From contig CAIJOB010000018.1 in NCBI GenBank assembly GCA_903822175.1, positions 1 through 64,000 on the forward strand: a stretch of DNA of 64,000 bases, given 5' to 3'. The notes below the pieces were generated by a model. It searched no databases. It was not told where the DNA came from and saw only the letters and a program-made list of their open reading frames with translations. Below are positions 39,814 through 47,558 of the stretch, piece after piece. This DNA comes from an uncultured Alphaproteobacteria bacterium (GTDB lineage: Bacteria; Pseudomonadota; Alphaproteobacteria; Caulobacterales; Caulobacteraceae). A program made the translations under genes and the position numbers. Every line of letters starts with the position of its first letter. Position 1 is the stretch's first letter.

Positions 39814-42420
39814 ATGGCCGACAGCGCGGGCCTCCCCGCCGATCTCCTGCCGCCGCGGTTCGCCGACTGGTTCGCCCAGCGGGGTTGGAGCCCGCGCGCC
39901 CACCAGCTGGCGATGATCGAGCGGGCGCAGGCCGGGCGCGACGCCCTGCTGATCGCGCCGACCGGCGGCGGCAAGACCCTGGCGGGCTTCCTGCCGAGCC
40001 TGATCGACCTGGCCACCCGGCCGCCGCCCAACGGCCCCTCCAGCCTGCACACCCTCTACATCTCGCCGCTCAAAGCCCTGGCTGTGGACGTCGAGCGCAA
40101 CCTGGGCGCCCCGATCGCCCAGATGGGCCTGCCGATCACCGCCGAGAGCCGTACCGGCGACACAGGCCTCTCGCGCCGCCAGCGCCAGCGGGTGAAGCCG
40201 CCGGAAATCCTGCTGACCACGCCCGAACAGCTCGCGCTCCTTTGCGCCTGGGAAGGCGCGCGGCTCTATTTCGAGAACCTGGAGTGCGTGATCCTCGACG
40301 AGATTCACACCCTGCACGCCTCCAAGCGCGGCGACCTGCTGGCGCTCGACCTCGCCCGCGTCGCCCAGTTCGCGCCCCGCATGCGCCGCGTCGGCCTCTC
40401 GGCCACCGTCGACGACCCCGAGGTGATCAAGGCTTGGATGGCCTGCCACCGGCCCGTGGACCTCGTCGGCTCTCACGACGCCGCAGGCGTCCCAAAGACA
40501 ACCGCGGAGCTCGCGGAGTTTCGCAGAGAGACCGAGGAAACCGCAGCCTCTCCGCGCATCTCCGCGATCTCCGCGGTTGAGAAATCTAGCGGCAACGCCA
40601 GCGTCGACCTGGTGCGCGGCCCCGCCGGCGCCGAGCCGATCGTCGAGGTCTTGCTGTCCGAAGGCAAGGTGCCCTGGGCCGGCCACACCGCCCAGCACGC
40701 CATGCAGGAGGTCTATGACGTCATCACCAAATCGAAGACGGCGCTGGTCTTCGTCAACACCCGCTTCCAGGCCGAGTTCGCGTTCCAGGAACTCTGGCGG
40801 CTGAACGAGGACGCGCTCCCCATCGCGCTCCACCACGGCTCCCTCGCCGCCGAACAGCGGCGCAAGGTCGAGGCTGCGATGGCCAGGGGCGAACTGCGCG
40901 CCGTGGTCTGCACCTCGACGCTCGATCTCGGCATCGACTGGGGCGACGTCGACCTGGTGATCCAGCTCGCCAGCCCCAAGGGCGCGAGCCGCATGGTCCA
41001 GCGGATCGGCCGCGCCAACCACCGCATGGACGAGCCGTCCCGCGCCCTCTTCGTCCCCGCCAACCGCTTCGAGATGCTGGAGTGCCAGGCCGCCCGCGAG
41101 GCCATCGCCGAGAACAAGCTGGACGGCGATCCGCCGCGCATCGGCGCGCTCGACGTGCTCGCCCAGCACGTCATGGGCTGCGCCTGTTCCGAGCCCTTCG
41201 ACCTGCTCAAGCTCTACGACGAGGTCACCAGCGCCGGCCCCTACCGCGACCTCCCCTGGGAGGACTTCGAGCAGGTCGTCGATTTCGTCTCGACCGGCGG
41301 CTACGCGCTGAAGAACTACGACAAGTTCCGCCGCATCGTGAAGGGCCCCGACGGCCTGTGGCGCGTGCGCAATCTGGAGACCGCCCAGCGTCACCGCTTA
41401 AACGTCGGCGCCATCGTCTCCCCCGCCGTGCTCGCCGTCCGCATCGCCATGCGCGGTGGGCGCGGCGGCCGCAAGATCGGCGAGATCGAGGAGGGCATGG
41501 TCGAGATGCTGGAGCCCGGCGAGACCTTCGTCTTCGCAGGCCAGGTCTGGCGGCTGGTGGCCGTCACCAACCTCGATGTCCTGGTCAGTCCCGCGCCGGG
41601 CGCCGACCCCAAGATGCCCTCCTGGGGCGGCTCCAAATTCGCGCTCTCCACCTACCTGGCCCAGCGCGTGCGCCAGCTGATGACCGACCAGCCGCACTGG
41701 CAGGTGCTGCCCGCCGACGTCCGCGAATGGCTGGAGGCGCAGCGCGACCGCTCCATCATCCCCGGCGAAGACGAGATGCTGCTGGAGACCTTCGCCCGCG
41801 GCCACCGCCAGTTCATGGTCTGCTACCCCTTCGAGGGGCGCCTAGCGCACACTACCCTGGCCATGTTGCTCACCCGCCGGCTGGAGCGGATGGGCCGCGG
41901 GCCGCTGGGGTTCGTCTGCAACGACTACGCGCTCGCCGTCTGGGCCATCAAGCCGCTGGACCAGGTCGACTTCGCCGAGCTGTTCGACGAGGACATGCTG
42001 GGCGACGACCTGGAGGCCTGGCTCGCCGACAGCTTCATGATGAAGCGGGCCTTCAAGGGCTGCGCGATCATCGCCGGCCTGATCGAGCGGCGCTTCCCGG
42101 GCCAGCAGCAGAAGACCGGCCGCCAGGTCACCTTCTCCACCGACCTGATCTACGACACGCTGCGCCGCCACCAGCCAGACCACCTGCTTCTCCGTTGCGC
42201 GCGGGACGATGCGGCGACAGGCCTCGTGGACGTGGCGCGCCTGGGGCAGCTTCTGTCGCGCATCAAGGGGCGCATCCGGCATTCGCCGCTGGAGCATCTG
42301 TCGCCGTTCTCGGTGCCGATCCTGCTGGAGATCGGCAAGGAACGCAGCCCCGGCCATAGCGGCGAGACCATGATCCTGAGAGAAGCCGAAGAAGACCTGA
42401 TCGCCGAGGCCCTGCAGTGA
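39814..42420 (+). CDS. Ligase-associated DEXH-box helicase (Lhr-like)
   Basis: An 868-aa superfamily 2 helicase of the ligase-associated DNA damage response type. Walker A is IAPTGGGKTLAGF, the DEIH box reads CVILDEIHTLHAS, and GLSATV, LHHGSLAAEQRR, CTSTLDLGIDWGDVD and QRIGRANHR follow in order. It is a 3'-5' helicase expected to work with a metallo-phosphoesterase, ligase and exonuclease in repair. The PdeM gene overlaps its end by 4 bases. Residues about 219-263 are an insert encoded by a palindromic repeat (40500-40578); homologs I recall run straight from one VDLV to the following sequence. Whether the insert affects activity is unknown. Confidence 0.92.
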   Translation: MADSAGLPADLLPPRFADWFAQRGWSPRAHQLAMIERAQAGRDALLIAPTGGGKTLAGFLPSLIDLATRPPPNGPSSLHTLYISPLKALAVDVERNLGAPIAQMGLPITAESRTGDTGLSRRQRQRVKPPEILLTTPEQLALLCAWEGARLYFENLECVILDEIHTLHASKRGDLLALDLARVAQFAPRMRRVGLSATVDDPEVIKAWMACHRPVDLVGSHDAAGVPKTTAELAEFRRETEETAASPRISAISAVEKSSGNASVDLVRGPAGAEPIVEVLLSEGKVPWAGHTAQHAMQEVYDVITKSKTALVFVNTRFQAEFAFQELWRLNEDALPIALHHGSLAAEQRRKVEAAMARGELRAVVCTSTLDLGIDWGDVDLVIQLASPKGASRMVQRIGRANHRMDEPSRALFVPANRFEMLECQAAREAIAENKLDGDPPRIGALDVLAQHVMGCACSEPFDLLKLYDEVTSAGPYRDLPWEDFEQVVDFVSTGGYALKNYDKFRRIVKGPDGLWRVRNLETAQRHRLNVGAIVSPAVLAVRIAMRGGRGGRKIGEIEEGMVEMLEPGETFVFAGQVWRLVAVTNLDVLVSPAPGADPKMPSWGGSKFALSTYLAQRVRQLMTDQPHWQVLPADVREWLEAQRDRSIIPGEDEMLLETFARGHRQFMVCYPFEGRLAHTTLAMLLTRRLERMGRGPLGFVCNDYALAVWAIKPLDQVDFAELFDEDMLGDDLEAWLADSFMMKRAFKGCAIIAGLIERRFPGQQQKTGRQVTFSTDLIYDTLRRHQPDHLLLRCARDDAATGLVDVARLGQLLSRIKGRIRHSPLEHLSPFSVPILLEIGKERSPGHSGETMILREAEEDLIAEALQ
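40500..40578. repeat. Palindromic repeat inserted in frame inside the lhr-like gene
   Basis: Arms AACCGCGGAGCTCGCGGAG (40500-40518) and CTCCGCGATCTCCGCGGTT (40560-40578) pair at 18 of 19 positions around a 41-base loop. The same arms, AACCGC-GAGATCGC-GAG, occur in the intergenic element at 46137. Inside the gene it adds about 45 residues (KTTAELAEFRRETEETAA and onward) without breaking the frame. Confidence 0.75.
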
Positions 42421-43148
42421 ACGCGCTTACCCAGACCCCCTTCGCCTACGACTACGCCAACGCCGACTGCGGGGGCCTGCGCACGCGGATCGGCGCCAGC
42501 GACGTCCTGTTGCGCTGTTCCGGCGCCCTGTGGTTGGCCGCCGAGCGAACCCTGGTCGTCGCCGACCTCCACCTGGAGAAGGGCTCATCCTATGCCGCCC
42601 GCGGCCAGATGCTGCCGCCCTACGACACCCGCGAGACCCTGCGCCGCCTCGCCGAGGAGATCGCCGCGCTCGCGCCCGCCACCGTCATCCTGCTCGGCGA
42701 CACATTCCACGACCGCCGCTCCGAGGACCGCCTCGCCGCCGATGACGCCGAGGCCCTGCGCGGCCTGGCGCGCGGCCGCACGCTGATCTGGGTGGTCGGC
42801 AACCACGACGCCGACGGCCCCCGCGCCCTCCCCGGCGAGATCGCCGACGAGCTTGCGCTGGCGGGTCTAACGCTTCGCCACGAACCGCAGGCCGGGCTGC
42901 AGCCGGGCGAGGTCGCCGGTCACCTGCACCCCGCCGCGAGGGTGAAAGCCACGCGCGGCAGCGTCCGCCGCCGCTGCTTCATCACCGACGCGGACCGCCT
43001 GATCCTCCCGGCCTTCGGCGCCTACGCGGGCGGCCTCAACGTTCGCGATGAAGCCTTCGCCGGAATGTTCGCCCGCCCGCCGCTCGCCGGCGCGCTCGGC
43101 GTTGGCCGGGTCCACGCCGTGGGCTGGCGCTCGCTGGTCGGCGACTGA
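42417..43148 (+). CDS. pdeM: Ligase-associated endonuclease PdeM (calcineurin-like)
   Basis: A 243-aa metallo-phosphoesterase of the PdeM family. Metal-binding motifs are in order: VVADLHLEKGS, LLGDTFHDRRS, VVGNHDADGP and VAGHLHPAAR. The start overlaps the helicase stop by 4 bases (ATGA), so the two are translationally coupled. In other bacteria it processes DNA ends in a four-gene repair cluster with Lhr, a ligase and an exonuclease; only two of those genes are in this window. It acts in the cytoplasm and is probably regulated with lhr. Confidence 0.9.
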   Translation: MNALTQTPFAYDYANADCGGLRTRIGASDVLLRCSGALWLAAERTLVVADLHLEKGSSYAARGQMLPPYDTRETLRRLAEEIAALAPATVILLGDTFHDRRSEDRLAADDAEALRGLARGRTLIWVVGNHDADGPRALPGEIADELALAGLTLRHEPQAGLQPGEVAGHLHPAARVKATRGSVRRRCFITDADRLILPAFGAYAGGLNVRDEAFAGMFARPPLAGALGVGRVHAVGWRSLVGD

Positions 43149-43164
43149 GGCGTCAGCCGACCGG

Positions 43165-43836
43165 CTAGAAGAGTGAGGTGCAGAACGCCTGCAGGTCCGT
43201 CAGGTCGCTGCCCTCTGGCTCCACCTTCCGCCGGCCGAGCGTGGTGGACTCCATGATGTATTTGGTCAGTGTCTTCATGCGGTTGTTCATCTCCAACGCC
43301 TCACCGAAGGCCTTGTGCAGCTCCGGCCGGTCGCCCGCGGTCAGGATGTCCGGGTGGTTCATCAGGCCCAGTCTGCGCCAGGTGGCGTCCTCCTCGTTGC
43401 GGAGCTGGGCAAAGGCCTTGTAGGCGTCGAAAGCGTCGCTGAACCCGAGCTTTTCCTTATGCGGCATGTGCGCCAGCGCCTGGCCGCTGAGCGCGATGTC
43501 CCAGCTTCCTGTGGTGGAGACCCACAAGGGTGGCTTGCCGACAGGCTTACGAAAGCCCATCGGCAGGCCCTTCTCCTGCCGGCGGAACCCCTCCTCGACC
43601 TCGGCCAGCCGCCGGCTGATGCAGGCGTCCTCCTCGATCCGGTAGTTGACGGCGGAGACATTGGCCTGTCCCTCATCCAGCAGCGCGGCGCGTTCGCTGG
43701 CGACCTCGTTGCGCCAGTGCAGCCACTCGACGGCCTGCTCGGCGCCGAGCGCGATCAGCACCCCGATCACGATGGTGCCAACCTCCTTCACCAACTCGGG
43801 CCAGCCATGCCAGGGCTTGGGTTTGTGGATGTCCAT
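43165..43836 (-). CDS. Tandem-paralog membrane-anchored protein 1
   Basis: A 223-aa protein of a family I cannot name. A short polar start (MDIHKPKPWHG) leads into one membrane helix (EVGTIVIGVLIALGAEQAVEWLHW), then a soluble helical domain of about 180 residues. The first 45 residues match the next paralog almost exactly (MDIHKPKPWHG; EQAVEWLHWR), but the soluble parts diverge strongly. GGGGGCGGC lies immediately before the ATG, as in both sister genes. It is the last of three tandem minus-strand genes. The soluble domain probably faces the periplasm, role unknown. Confidence 0.75.
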   Translation of the reverse strand: MDIHKPKPWHGWPELVKEVGTIVIGVLIALGAEQAVEWLHWRNEVASERAALLDEGQANVSAVNYRIEEDACISRRLAEVEEGFRRQEKGLPMGFRKPVGKPPLWVSTTGSWDIALSGQALAHMPHKEKLGFSDAFDAYKAFAQLRNEEDATWRRLGLMNHPDILTAGDRPELHKAFGEALEMNNRMKTLTKYIMESTTLGRRKVEPEGSDLTDLQAFCTSLF

Positions 43837-43868
43837 GCCGCCCCCAGCGGTTCACTGAGGGACAACTG

Positions 43869-43908
43869 TAAGCGGACTCGCCGAAGGTCCGCTATGGATC
43901 GAAAGCGG
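43869..43908. repeat. AGCGGAC palindromic repeat upstream of tandem paralog 1
   Basis: AGCGGAC-TCGCCGAAG-GTCCGCT with flanking TAAGCGGACTCGCCGAAGG TCCGCTATGG forms a 7-base inverted repeat. The 40-base unit recurs at 45362-45401 with two differences. Here it starts 33 bases upstream of the start codon of the gene at 43836. It resembles widespread repeats of the TGTCCGCTTTCGACCC kind. Confidence 0.75.
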
Positions 43909-43910
43909 TC

Positions 43911-44645
43911 TTATGCGAGGGGCGCCTGGCTGTTCAGGCTGGGAGATTTTATCTGAGGGTCGACAAGACAGGCTCCCCAGGTCGGGCGCAGCTCAGATAT
44001 CACCCTGGCCTTGTCCTTTTCCGTCAGCGTCACGCCAAGGTCCTCGCCGGCGTGCAGCAGGGTCGCCGAGGCGAAGAACATCTGGAGATTGTCGATGCGC
44101 AATCGCCGCAGCGCCAGGACAACGCGGTCACGCTCTGCCGCCGTCAGCGCGCCCGGTCTCGGGTCGAGGGCGCCCAGATCGGTCGTATCCTGGCGCTCAC
44201 GCACGTTGATGGCGCCGAGCGCGGGCACGGCGTTATAGGCCTGGGATCGATGGAGCGCTTCCTCGGCGGTCAGTCGGGTCAGGACGTCGGACGACACCAT
44301 GACCTGCCACGCGTTCGTGTCCCAGGTCCGGAACGGCGGATTGTAGCCTCGGAGGAGAGGGCCGAGCGACTCGCGCGGCTGATCGGCGGCGAGCGCTGCG
44401 GTGAGCGCGTCGAGCCGCGTCTCCAGGCATCCGCGCACGACGATACGCGCGTAAGCCTGGGGCAGGTCGTCGTCGTGCAGCTCGAAGCGCACGGCGGCGT
44501 CGGCGTCGGCCAGCTTGTGGCGCCAGTGCAGCCATTCCACCGCCTGCTCAAAGGCGATGGCGACCAGAACGCCGATGACGATCGTGCCGATCTCCTTCAG
44601 GAGCTCGCGCCCGCCGTGCCACGGCTTGGGTTTGTGGATATCCAT
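43911..44645 (-). CDS. Tandem-paralog membrane-anchored protein 2
   Basis: A 244-aa member of the same family. MDIHKPKPWHGGRELLKEIG and one helix (TIVIGVLVAIAFEQAVEWLHW) are nearly identical to paralog 1; the remaining 200 residues are charged, helical and divergent. ATG 44645 is chosen because it aligns with its sisters and has the same GGGGGCGGC directly before it; the frame extends to 44678 without similarity. Eight bases separate it from paralog 3, so they are probably co-transcribed. Confidence 0.75.
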   Translation of the reverse strand: MDIHKPKPWHGGRELLKEIGTIVIGVLVAIAFEQAVEWLHWRHKLADADAAVRFELHDDDLPQAYARIVVRGCLETRLDALTAALAADQPRESLGPLLRGYNPPFRTWDTNAWQVMVSSDVLTRLTAEEALHRSQAYNAVPALGAINVRERQDTTDLGALDPRPGALTAAERDRVVLALRRLRIDNLQMFFASATLLHAGEDLGVTLTEKDKARVISELRPTWGACLVDPQIKSPSLNSQAPLA

Positions 44646-44653
44646 GCCGCCCC

Positions 44654-45328
44654 CTATCCGCGCCGCAGCGGCTGGCATTCCGGCGCGCGAGACAGATCAG
44701 GCAGCGGCGGCGTGGGGACACCCAGCTTTTGGGCGCGGCCGAACTGCAGCGCCGCCGAGCCGCGCCAGATTTGCTCCAGGGCTCGAAGGTGGATCGCGGA
44801 AATCCGGATCTGCGAGCGATCGGCCGGCGTAAGACGGTTGGCGTTGCCGACGATCAACTTGATGACGGACCAGTCCTGGCCGGCCATGGTGTTCCAGGAC
44901 TCCGTAGCCTCCGTCCGCGAATAGTAGTCGCTGTAGCGGATGAGTTCCTTCGGCTCCATGTGGCTTACCGCGCCCGAGGCCGACAAGGCGCGCCACGCAT
45001 CCAGAGGGGTTACGCGGCCGATGGGCCTTGCGAAATCGGCCACGGACGAAACACGGCGTCCGGCGTCCAGGTCCGACATCACCGCCTCCACTTCGTCGAG
45101 CCGCATGAGCACGCAGGGGCTCACGGCCAGGCGATAGGCGTAGTTGCGCCCGTCGTCGGCGATCTCAACCCGCAGGGCCGCCCGCGCGTCCTCGACCAGC
45201 CGCGCGTCATGCTGCGCCTGGACCGCCTGCTCCAGTCCGAGCGCGATCAGGATGCCCAGGACAACCGCGGCCATCTCGCGAGCGAATTCGCCCAGGCTAT
45301 GCGCCGCCTTTGATTTGTGGCCGTCCAT
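44654..45328 (-). CDS. Tandem-paralog membrane-anchored protein 3
   Basis: A 224-aa family member. The start MDGHKSKAAHSLGEFAREMA and the helix AAVVLGILIALGLEQAVQAQ keep the pattern of its sisters at lower identity, so it is the most diverged copy. The soluble region has a different sequence (SPCVLMRLDEVEAVMSDLDA). It is the promoter-proximal gene of the trio, and a copy of the AGCGGAC repeat lies 34 bases upstream of its ATG. No function is known. Confidence 0.72.
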   Translation of the reverse strand: MDGHKSKAAHSLGEFAREMAAVVLGILIALGLEQAVQAQHDARLVEDARAALRVEIADDGRNYAYRLAVSPCVLMRLDEVEAVMSDLDAGRRVSSVADFARPIGRVTPLDAWRALSASGAVSHMEPKELIRYSDYYSRTEATESWNTMAGQDWSVIKLIVGNANRLTPADRSQIRISAIHLRALEQIWRGSAALQFGRAQKLGVPTPPLPDLSRAPECQPLRRG

Positions 45329-45361
45329 GCCGCCCCCCGGCGATCAAGCTTGACCACATGC

Positions 45362-45401
45362 TAAGCGGACTCGCCGAAGGTCCGCTATGGGTCGAGAGCG
45401 G
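45362..45401. repeat. AGCGGAC palindromic repeat upstream of tandem paralog 3
   Basis: The second copy of the 40-base unit at 43869. It starts 34 bases upstream of the start codon of the gene at 45328, almost the same offset as the first copy. The repeated position suggests that the upstream region was duplicated with the gene, or that the unit has a regulatory role. Confidence 0.75.
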
Positions 45402-45450
45402 ACAATCGGCGCGCCCGGAAGCGAACATCGATGGGTGTCGGCCCCCAGTC

Positions 45451-45484
45451 TTGACTCCGAGGCCATGATGTTCTACTTTTGTTC
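45451..45484 (+). promoter_or_regulatory. SOS promoter: TTGACT plus LexA box
   Basis: GTTC at 45470-45473 and GTTC at 45481-45484, seven bases apart, form a perfect LexA box. TTGACT at 45451-45456 and TACTTT at 45474-45479 with a 17-base spacer make a plausible -35/-10 pair, with the -10 inside the box. The start codon at 45491 is six bases past the box. The box core matches the one at 6916 except at one base. Confidence 0.72.
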
Positions 45485-45490
45485 TCAACC

Positions 45491-46117
45491 ATGACCGCCA
45501 CCGATCCCCGCAGCCGACAACTCTCCGAGATGGCCGAGTGCGCCTATCGGCTGGGCATGGCGTTCGGTGCGGCCACCGAGAAGGTGCAGGGCACGGACGG
45601 CTGGCTCGCCTACTTCAACGCCTTCGACCGCTGCTTCTTCGCCGTGCGGGTCGCCACCGCGCTGCAACTGCGTCTGGACCGGACGCTGGCGGAGCCGCGC
45701 GAGGCCGCCACGGACCGCGAGGCCCTGATCGACCACCCCGATCCGCCCGAAGCCTCGGATGCTGAAACAGACGGCCGTGACCGCGATCGGGGCTACGACG
45801 AACGTGACCGGGACCGCGAGACCGAACGCGCCAGCCTGCCGATCCTGCTGCGGACGCTGGAGAGCGTCGCCGCCGACGCGGAGACGCTGCCGGACGCCGA
45901 ACCCGCTGAACTCCTCACCCTGCGCGAACTGATCGCCCACGCGAAGGCCGCACCCTCGCCTCACGCCTCGGAGACCACTCAGAGCCTGCGATCCCGGCTC
46001 ACCGGGTCCGGCGCCGCCCTTGCGCCTGCCGCAAGGCCACAGTCGGGGCCACACCTGGCCTCCAACGTCGGCCAGCTTATGGCCGCCCGCCGCGCCACCG
46101 GCCCGCCGCGCCGCTGA
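45491..46117 (+). CDS. Hypothetical protein of a putative SOS-regulated family (paralog of 6931)
   Basis: A 208-aa soluble protein, no recognised domain. It has a helical N-terminus (SEMAECAYRLGMAFGAATEK), a core FDRCFFAVRVATALQLRLDR resembling the protein at 6931, then a run of alternating charged residues (GRDRDRGYDERDRDRETERA), a helical stretch, and a low-complexity tail. The Asp/Arg repeat is reminiscent of disordered charged linkers. It is preceded by a LexA box and plausible -35/-10 elements, with very little leader. A role in the damage response is inferred only from the promoter. Confidence 0.7.
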   Translation: MTATDPRSRQLSEMAECAYRLGMAFGAATEKVQGTDGWLAYFNAFDRCFFAVRVATALQLRLDRTLAEPREAATDREALIDHPDPPEASDAETDGRDRDRGYDERDRDRETERASLPILLRTLESVAADAETLPDAEPAELLTLRELIAHAKAAPSPHASETTQSLRSRLTGSGAALAPAARPQSGPHLASNVGQLMAARRATGPPRR

Positions 46118-46136
46118 ATGGTGAAACCGCCGCTTC

Positions 46137-46208
46137 AAACCGCAGAGATCGCAGAGATACGCCGAGATCGGTCCGATCATCGGCCACCTCCGCGCATCTC
46201 CGCGGTTT
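46137..46208. repeat. Palindromic repeat (AACCGCGGAGATCGCGGAG family)
   Basis: AAACCGCAGAGATCGCAGAG (46137-46156) pairs imperfectly with CTCCGCGCATCTCCGCGGTTT at 46188-46208. It belongs to the same family as the element inside the lhr-like gene at 40500. It lies between the SOS-type gene and DUF3429 and could terminate both. Confidence 0.75.
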
Positions 46209-46274
46209 AGACTTCGTCCCCCGCGTCCCTTGAGATCCGCCTAATCCTTGAGGGCCCCGCGACAGCGGGGAGGC

Positions 46275-46787
46275 TCAGACGTGCCCGGTCTTCATCGCCT
46301 GGTCGAGGCAGATGGCGAGCGAGATGCAGGCCGCCGCGGTGATCGCGGTCGAGAGCCTGGGATAGCGGGCGGGTACGTCGGGCGCCTGGTGGTCGAACAG
46401 CCACTGGGCCAGGAAGGCGGCGATGCATCCACCGATCACCCAGCCGTCCGGGATGCGATGCCTTGAGAACAGGATCGTCCAGGCCACCACCGGCGACAGC
46501 ACCGAGATGATCAGGCGGAGCGGCCTCGGCTCCGGCCGTCCGCTTTCCAGGCCCCAGCGGACGCCGCCCAGAAAGGCCAGCACGCACCCCGACCAGTTGA
46601 GGATCACTGTCAGCGCCGGCCGGGCCACGTCAGCGGCGCCCCAGCCGTAAGCGATCGCGGCGATCGGAAATGGCGCGAGCGTGCTGAGCGCGATGATCCA
46701 CAGCGCCGGCGGAATGGCGCCGTACTTTGCTGAAGGCCCGGACTTGCCTGAAGGAGGTGGGGCTGAAGCGTGCGGTTGGTCCGTCAC
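46275..46787 (-). CDS. DUF3429 family membrane protein
   Basis: A 170-aa membrane protein with about five helices. WSGCVLAFLGGVRWGLESGR is the DUF3429 signature, and LSPVVAWTILFSRHRIPDGW and QWLFDHQA fit the family. The start is GTG 46787, overlapping the end of the TIGR02186 gene region by only three bases of gap, with GGAGAG at 9 bases upstream. It is the last of a minus-strand run (podJ, TauE, TIGR02186, DUF3429). The function of the family is unknown. Confidence 0.82.
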   Translation of the reverse strand: MTDQPHASAPPPSGKSGPSAKYGAIPPALWIIALSTLAPFPIAAIAYGWGAADVARPALTVILNWSGCVLAFLGGVRWGLESGRPEPRPLRLIISVLSPVVAWTILFSRHRIPDGWVIGGCIAAFLAQWLFDHQAPDVPARYPRLSTAITAAACISLAICLDQAMKTGHV

Positions 46788-46790
46788 CGA

Positions 46791-47558
46791 TCAGTCTCTC
46801 CGAAACGCCGAAGACGCCGCCCAGCCGGCGCAGAGCGCAAAGGCCATGGCCGCCAGACCATAGGACCATGGCCTGCGGTGGGCCCAAAGGTAAAGGCCGC
46901 GCTCGACGCCGACCTTCTCCACCGTCAGCTCGCGGTCCTTCTCGGCGACCAGCTGGTGGTCCTGGAACAGCAGGATGCGCACCTTGTACTGGCCGATCGG
47001 CGCCTCGGCCGGCAGCGGGATCTCGGCGCGGAACAGGCCCTTGTCGACGAAGCGCACGCCATGCTCGTTCACGTCATACAGGTGGTCGGCTTCCCTCAGC
47101 CGCACCACGGCCCGCTGCCAGTCGAGGTAGTCGGCGCCCAGGCTGGAAACCACCACATCGCGGACGCCGTAGCGGGTCTCGGTCTTCTGCTCGGCCGGCG
47201 CGTTCATCGCCAGATGGTCGACCCCGGCCTGCAGCCGCCGCAGTTCCCCAAAGCGGGCGATGTCGTCCAGCGGCTTGGTCGAGGCGGCGATGTAAAAGCC
47301 CGGCGCGCCCTGAAAGACCACCGGGCGGCTGTTGATCCACAGGCCCGCGATCTTCGACTTCTTGGCGATGCGCACCGGCTGGTCGGGGCCGCGCACGATG
47401 ACGATCACGTCGCTCGGCCGCGCGGCCAGGTCGAAGACCGCGCCATAGAGCACGATCTGATCGCCGCGGAAGTCGGAGTTGACCCGGACATTGGTCTCGG
47501 TGAGCGCGGCCGAGATCCCGGCATGTCCGAGGTTTGGCGGTGGCGGGCTCGGCGCCAT
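46791..47558 (-). CDS. TIGR02186 family transmembrane protein
   Basis: A 255-aa protein of the TIGR02186 family, usually adjacent to a TauE/SafE transporter as here. NVRVNSDFRGDQIVLYGAVF and ADHLYDVNEHGVRFVDKGLF are the characteristic beta-domain segments, with one C-terminal helix (GLAAMAFALCAGWAASSAF). The stop TGA of the TauE gene and this ATG share a base, so translation is coupled. Unlike family members I recall, it begins MAPSPPPPNLGHAGIS with no visible signal peptide; an unusual export route or a missed upstream start is possible. Confidence 0.8.
   Translation of the reverse strand: MAPSPPPPNLGHAGISAALTETNVRVNSDFRGDQIVLYGAVFDLAARPSDVIVIVRGPDQPVRIAKKSKIAGLWINSRPVVFQGAPGFYIAASTKPLDDIARFGELRRLQAGVDHLAMNAPAEQKTETRYGVRDVVVSSLGADYLDWQRAVVRLREADHLYDVNEHGVRFVDKGLFRAEIPLPAEAPIGQYKVRILLFQDHQLVAEKDRELTVEKVGVERGLYLWAHRRPWSYGLAAMAFALCAGWAASSAFRRD

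Noticed and set aside
40456..40614. VDLV flanking the lhr insert as a target-site duplication
   Set aside because: The nucleotide copies match only in part (GTGGACCTCGTC against GTCGACCTGGTG), and the residues may have been there by chance.
39697..41394. A 565-residue minus-strand open frame opposite the lhr-like gene
   Set aside because: It is a shadow of the helicase, which has all its motifs in order.
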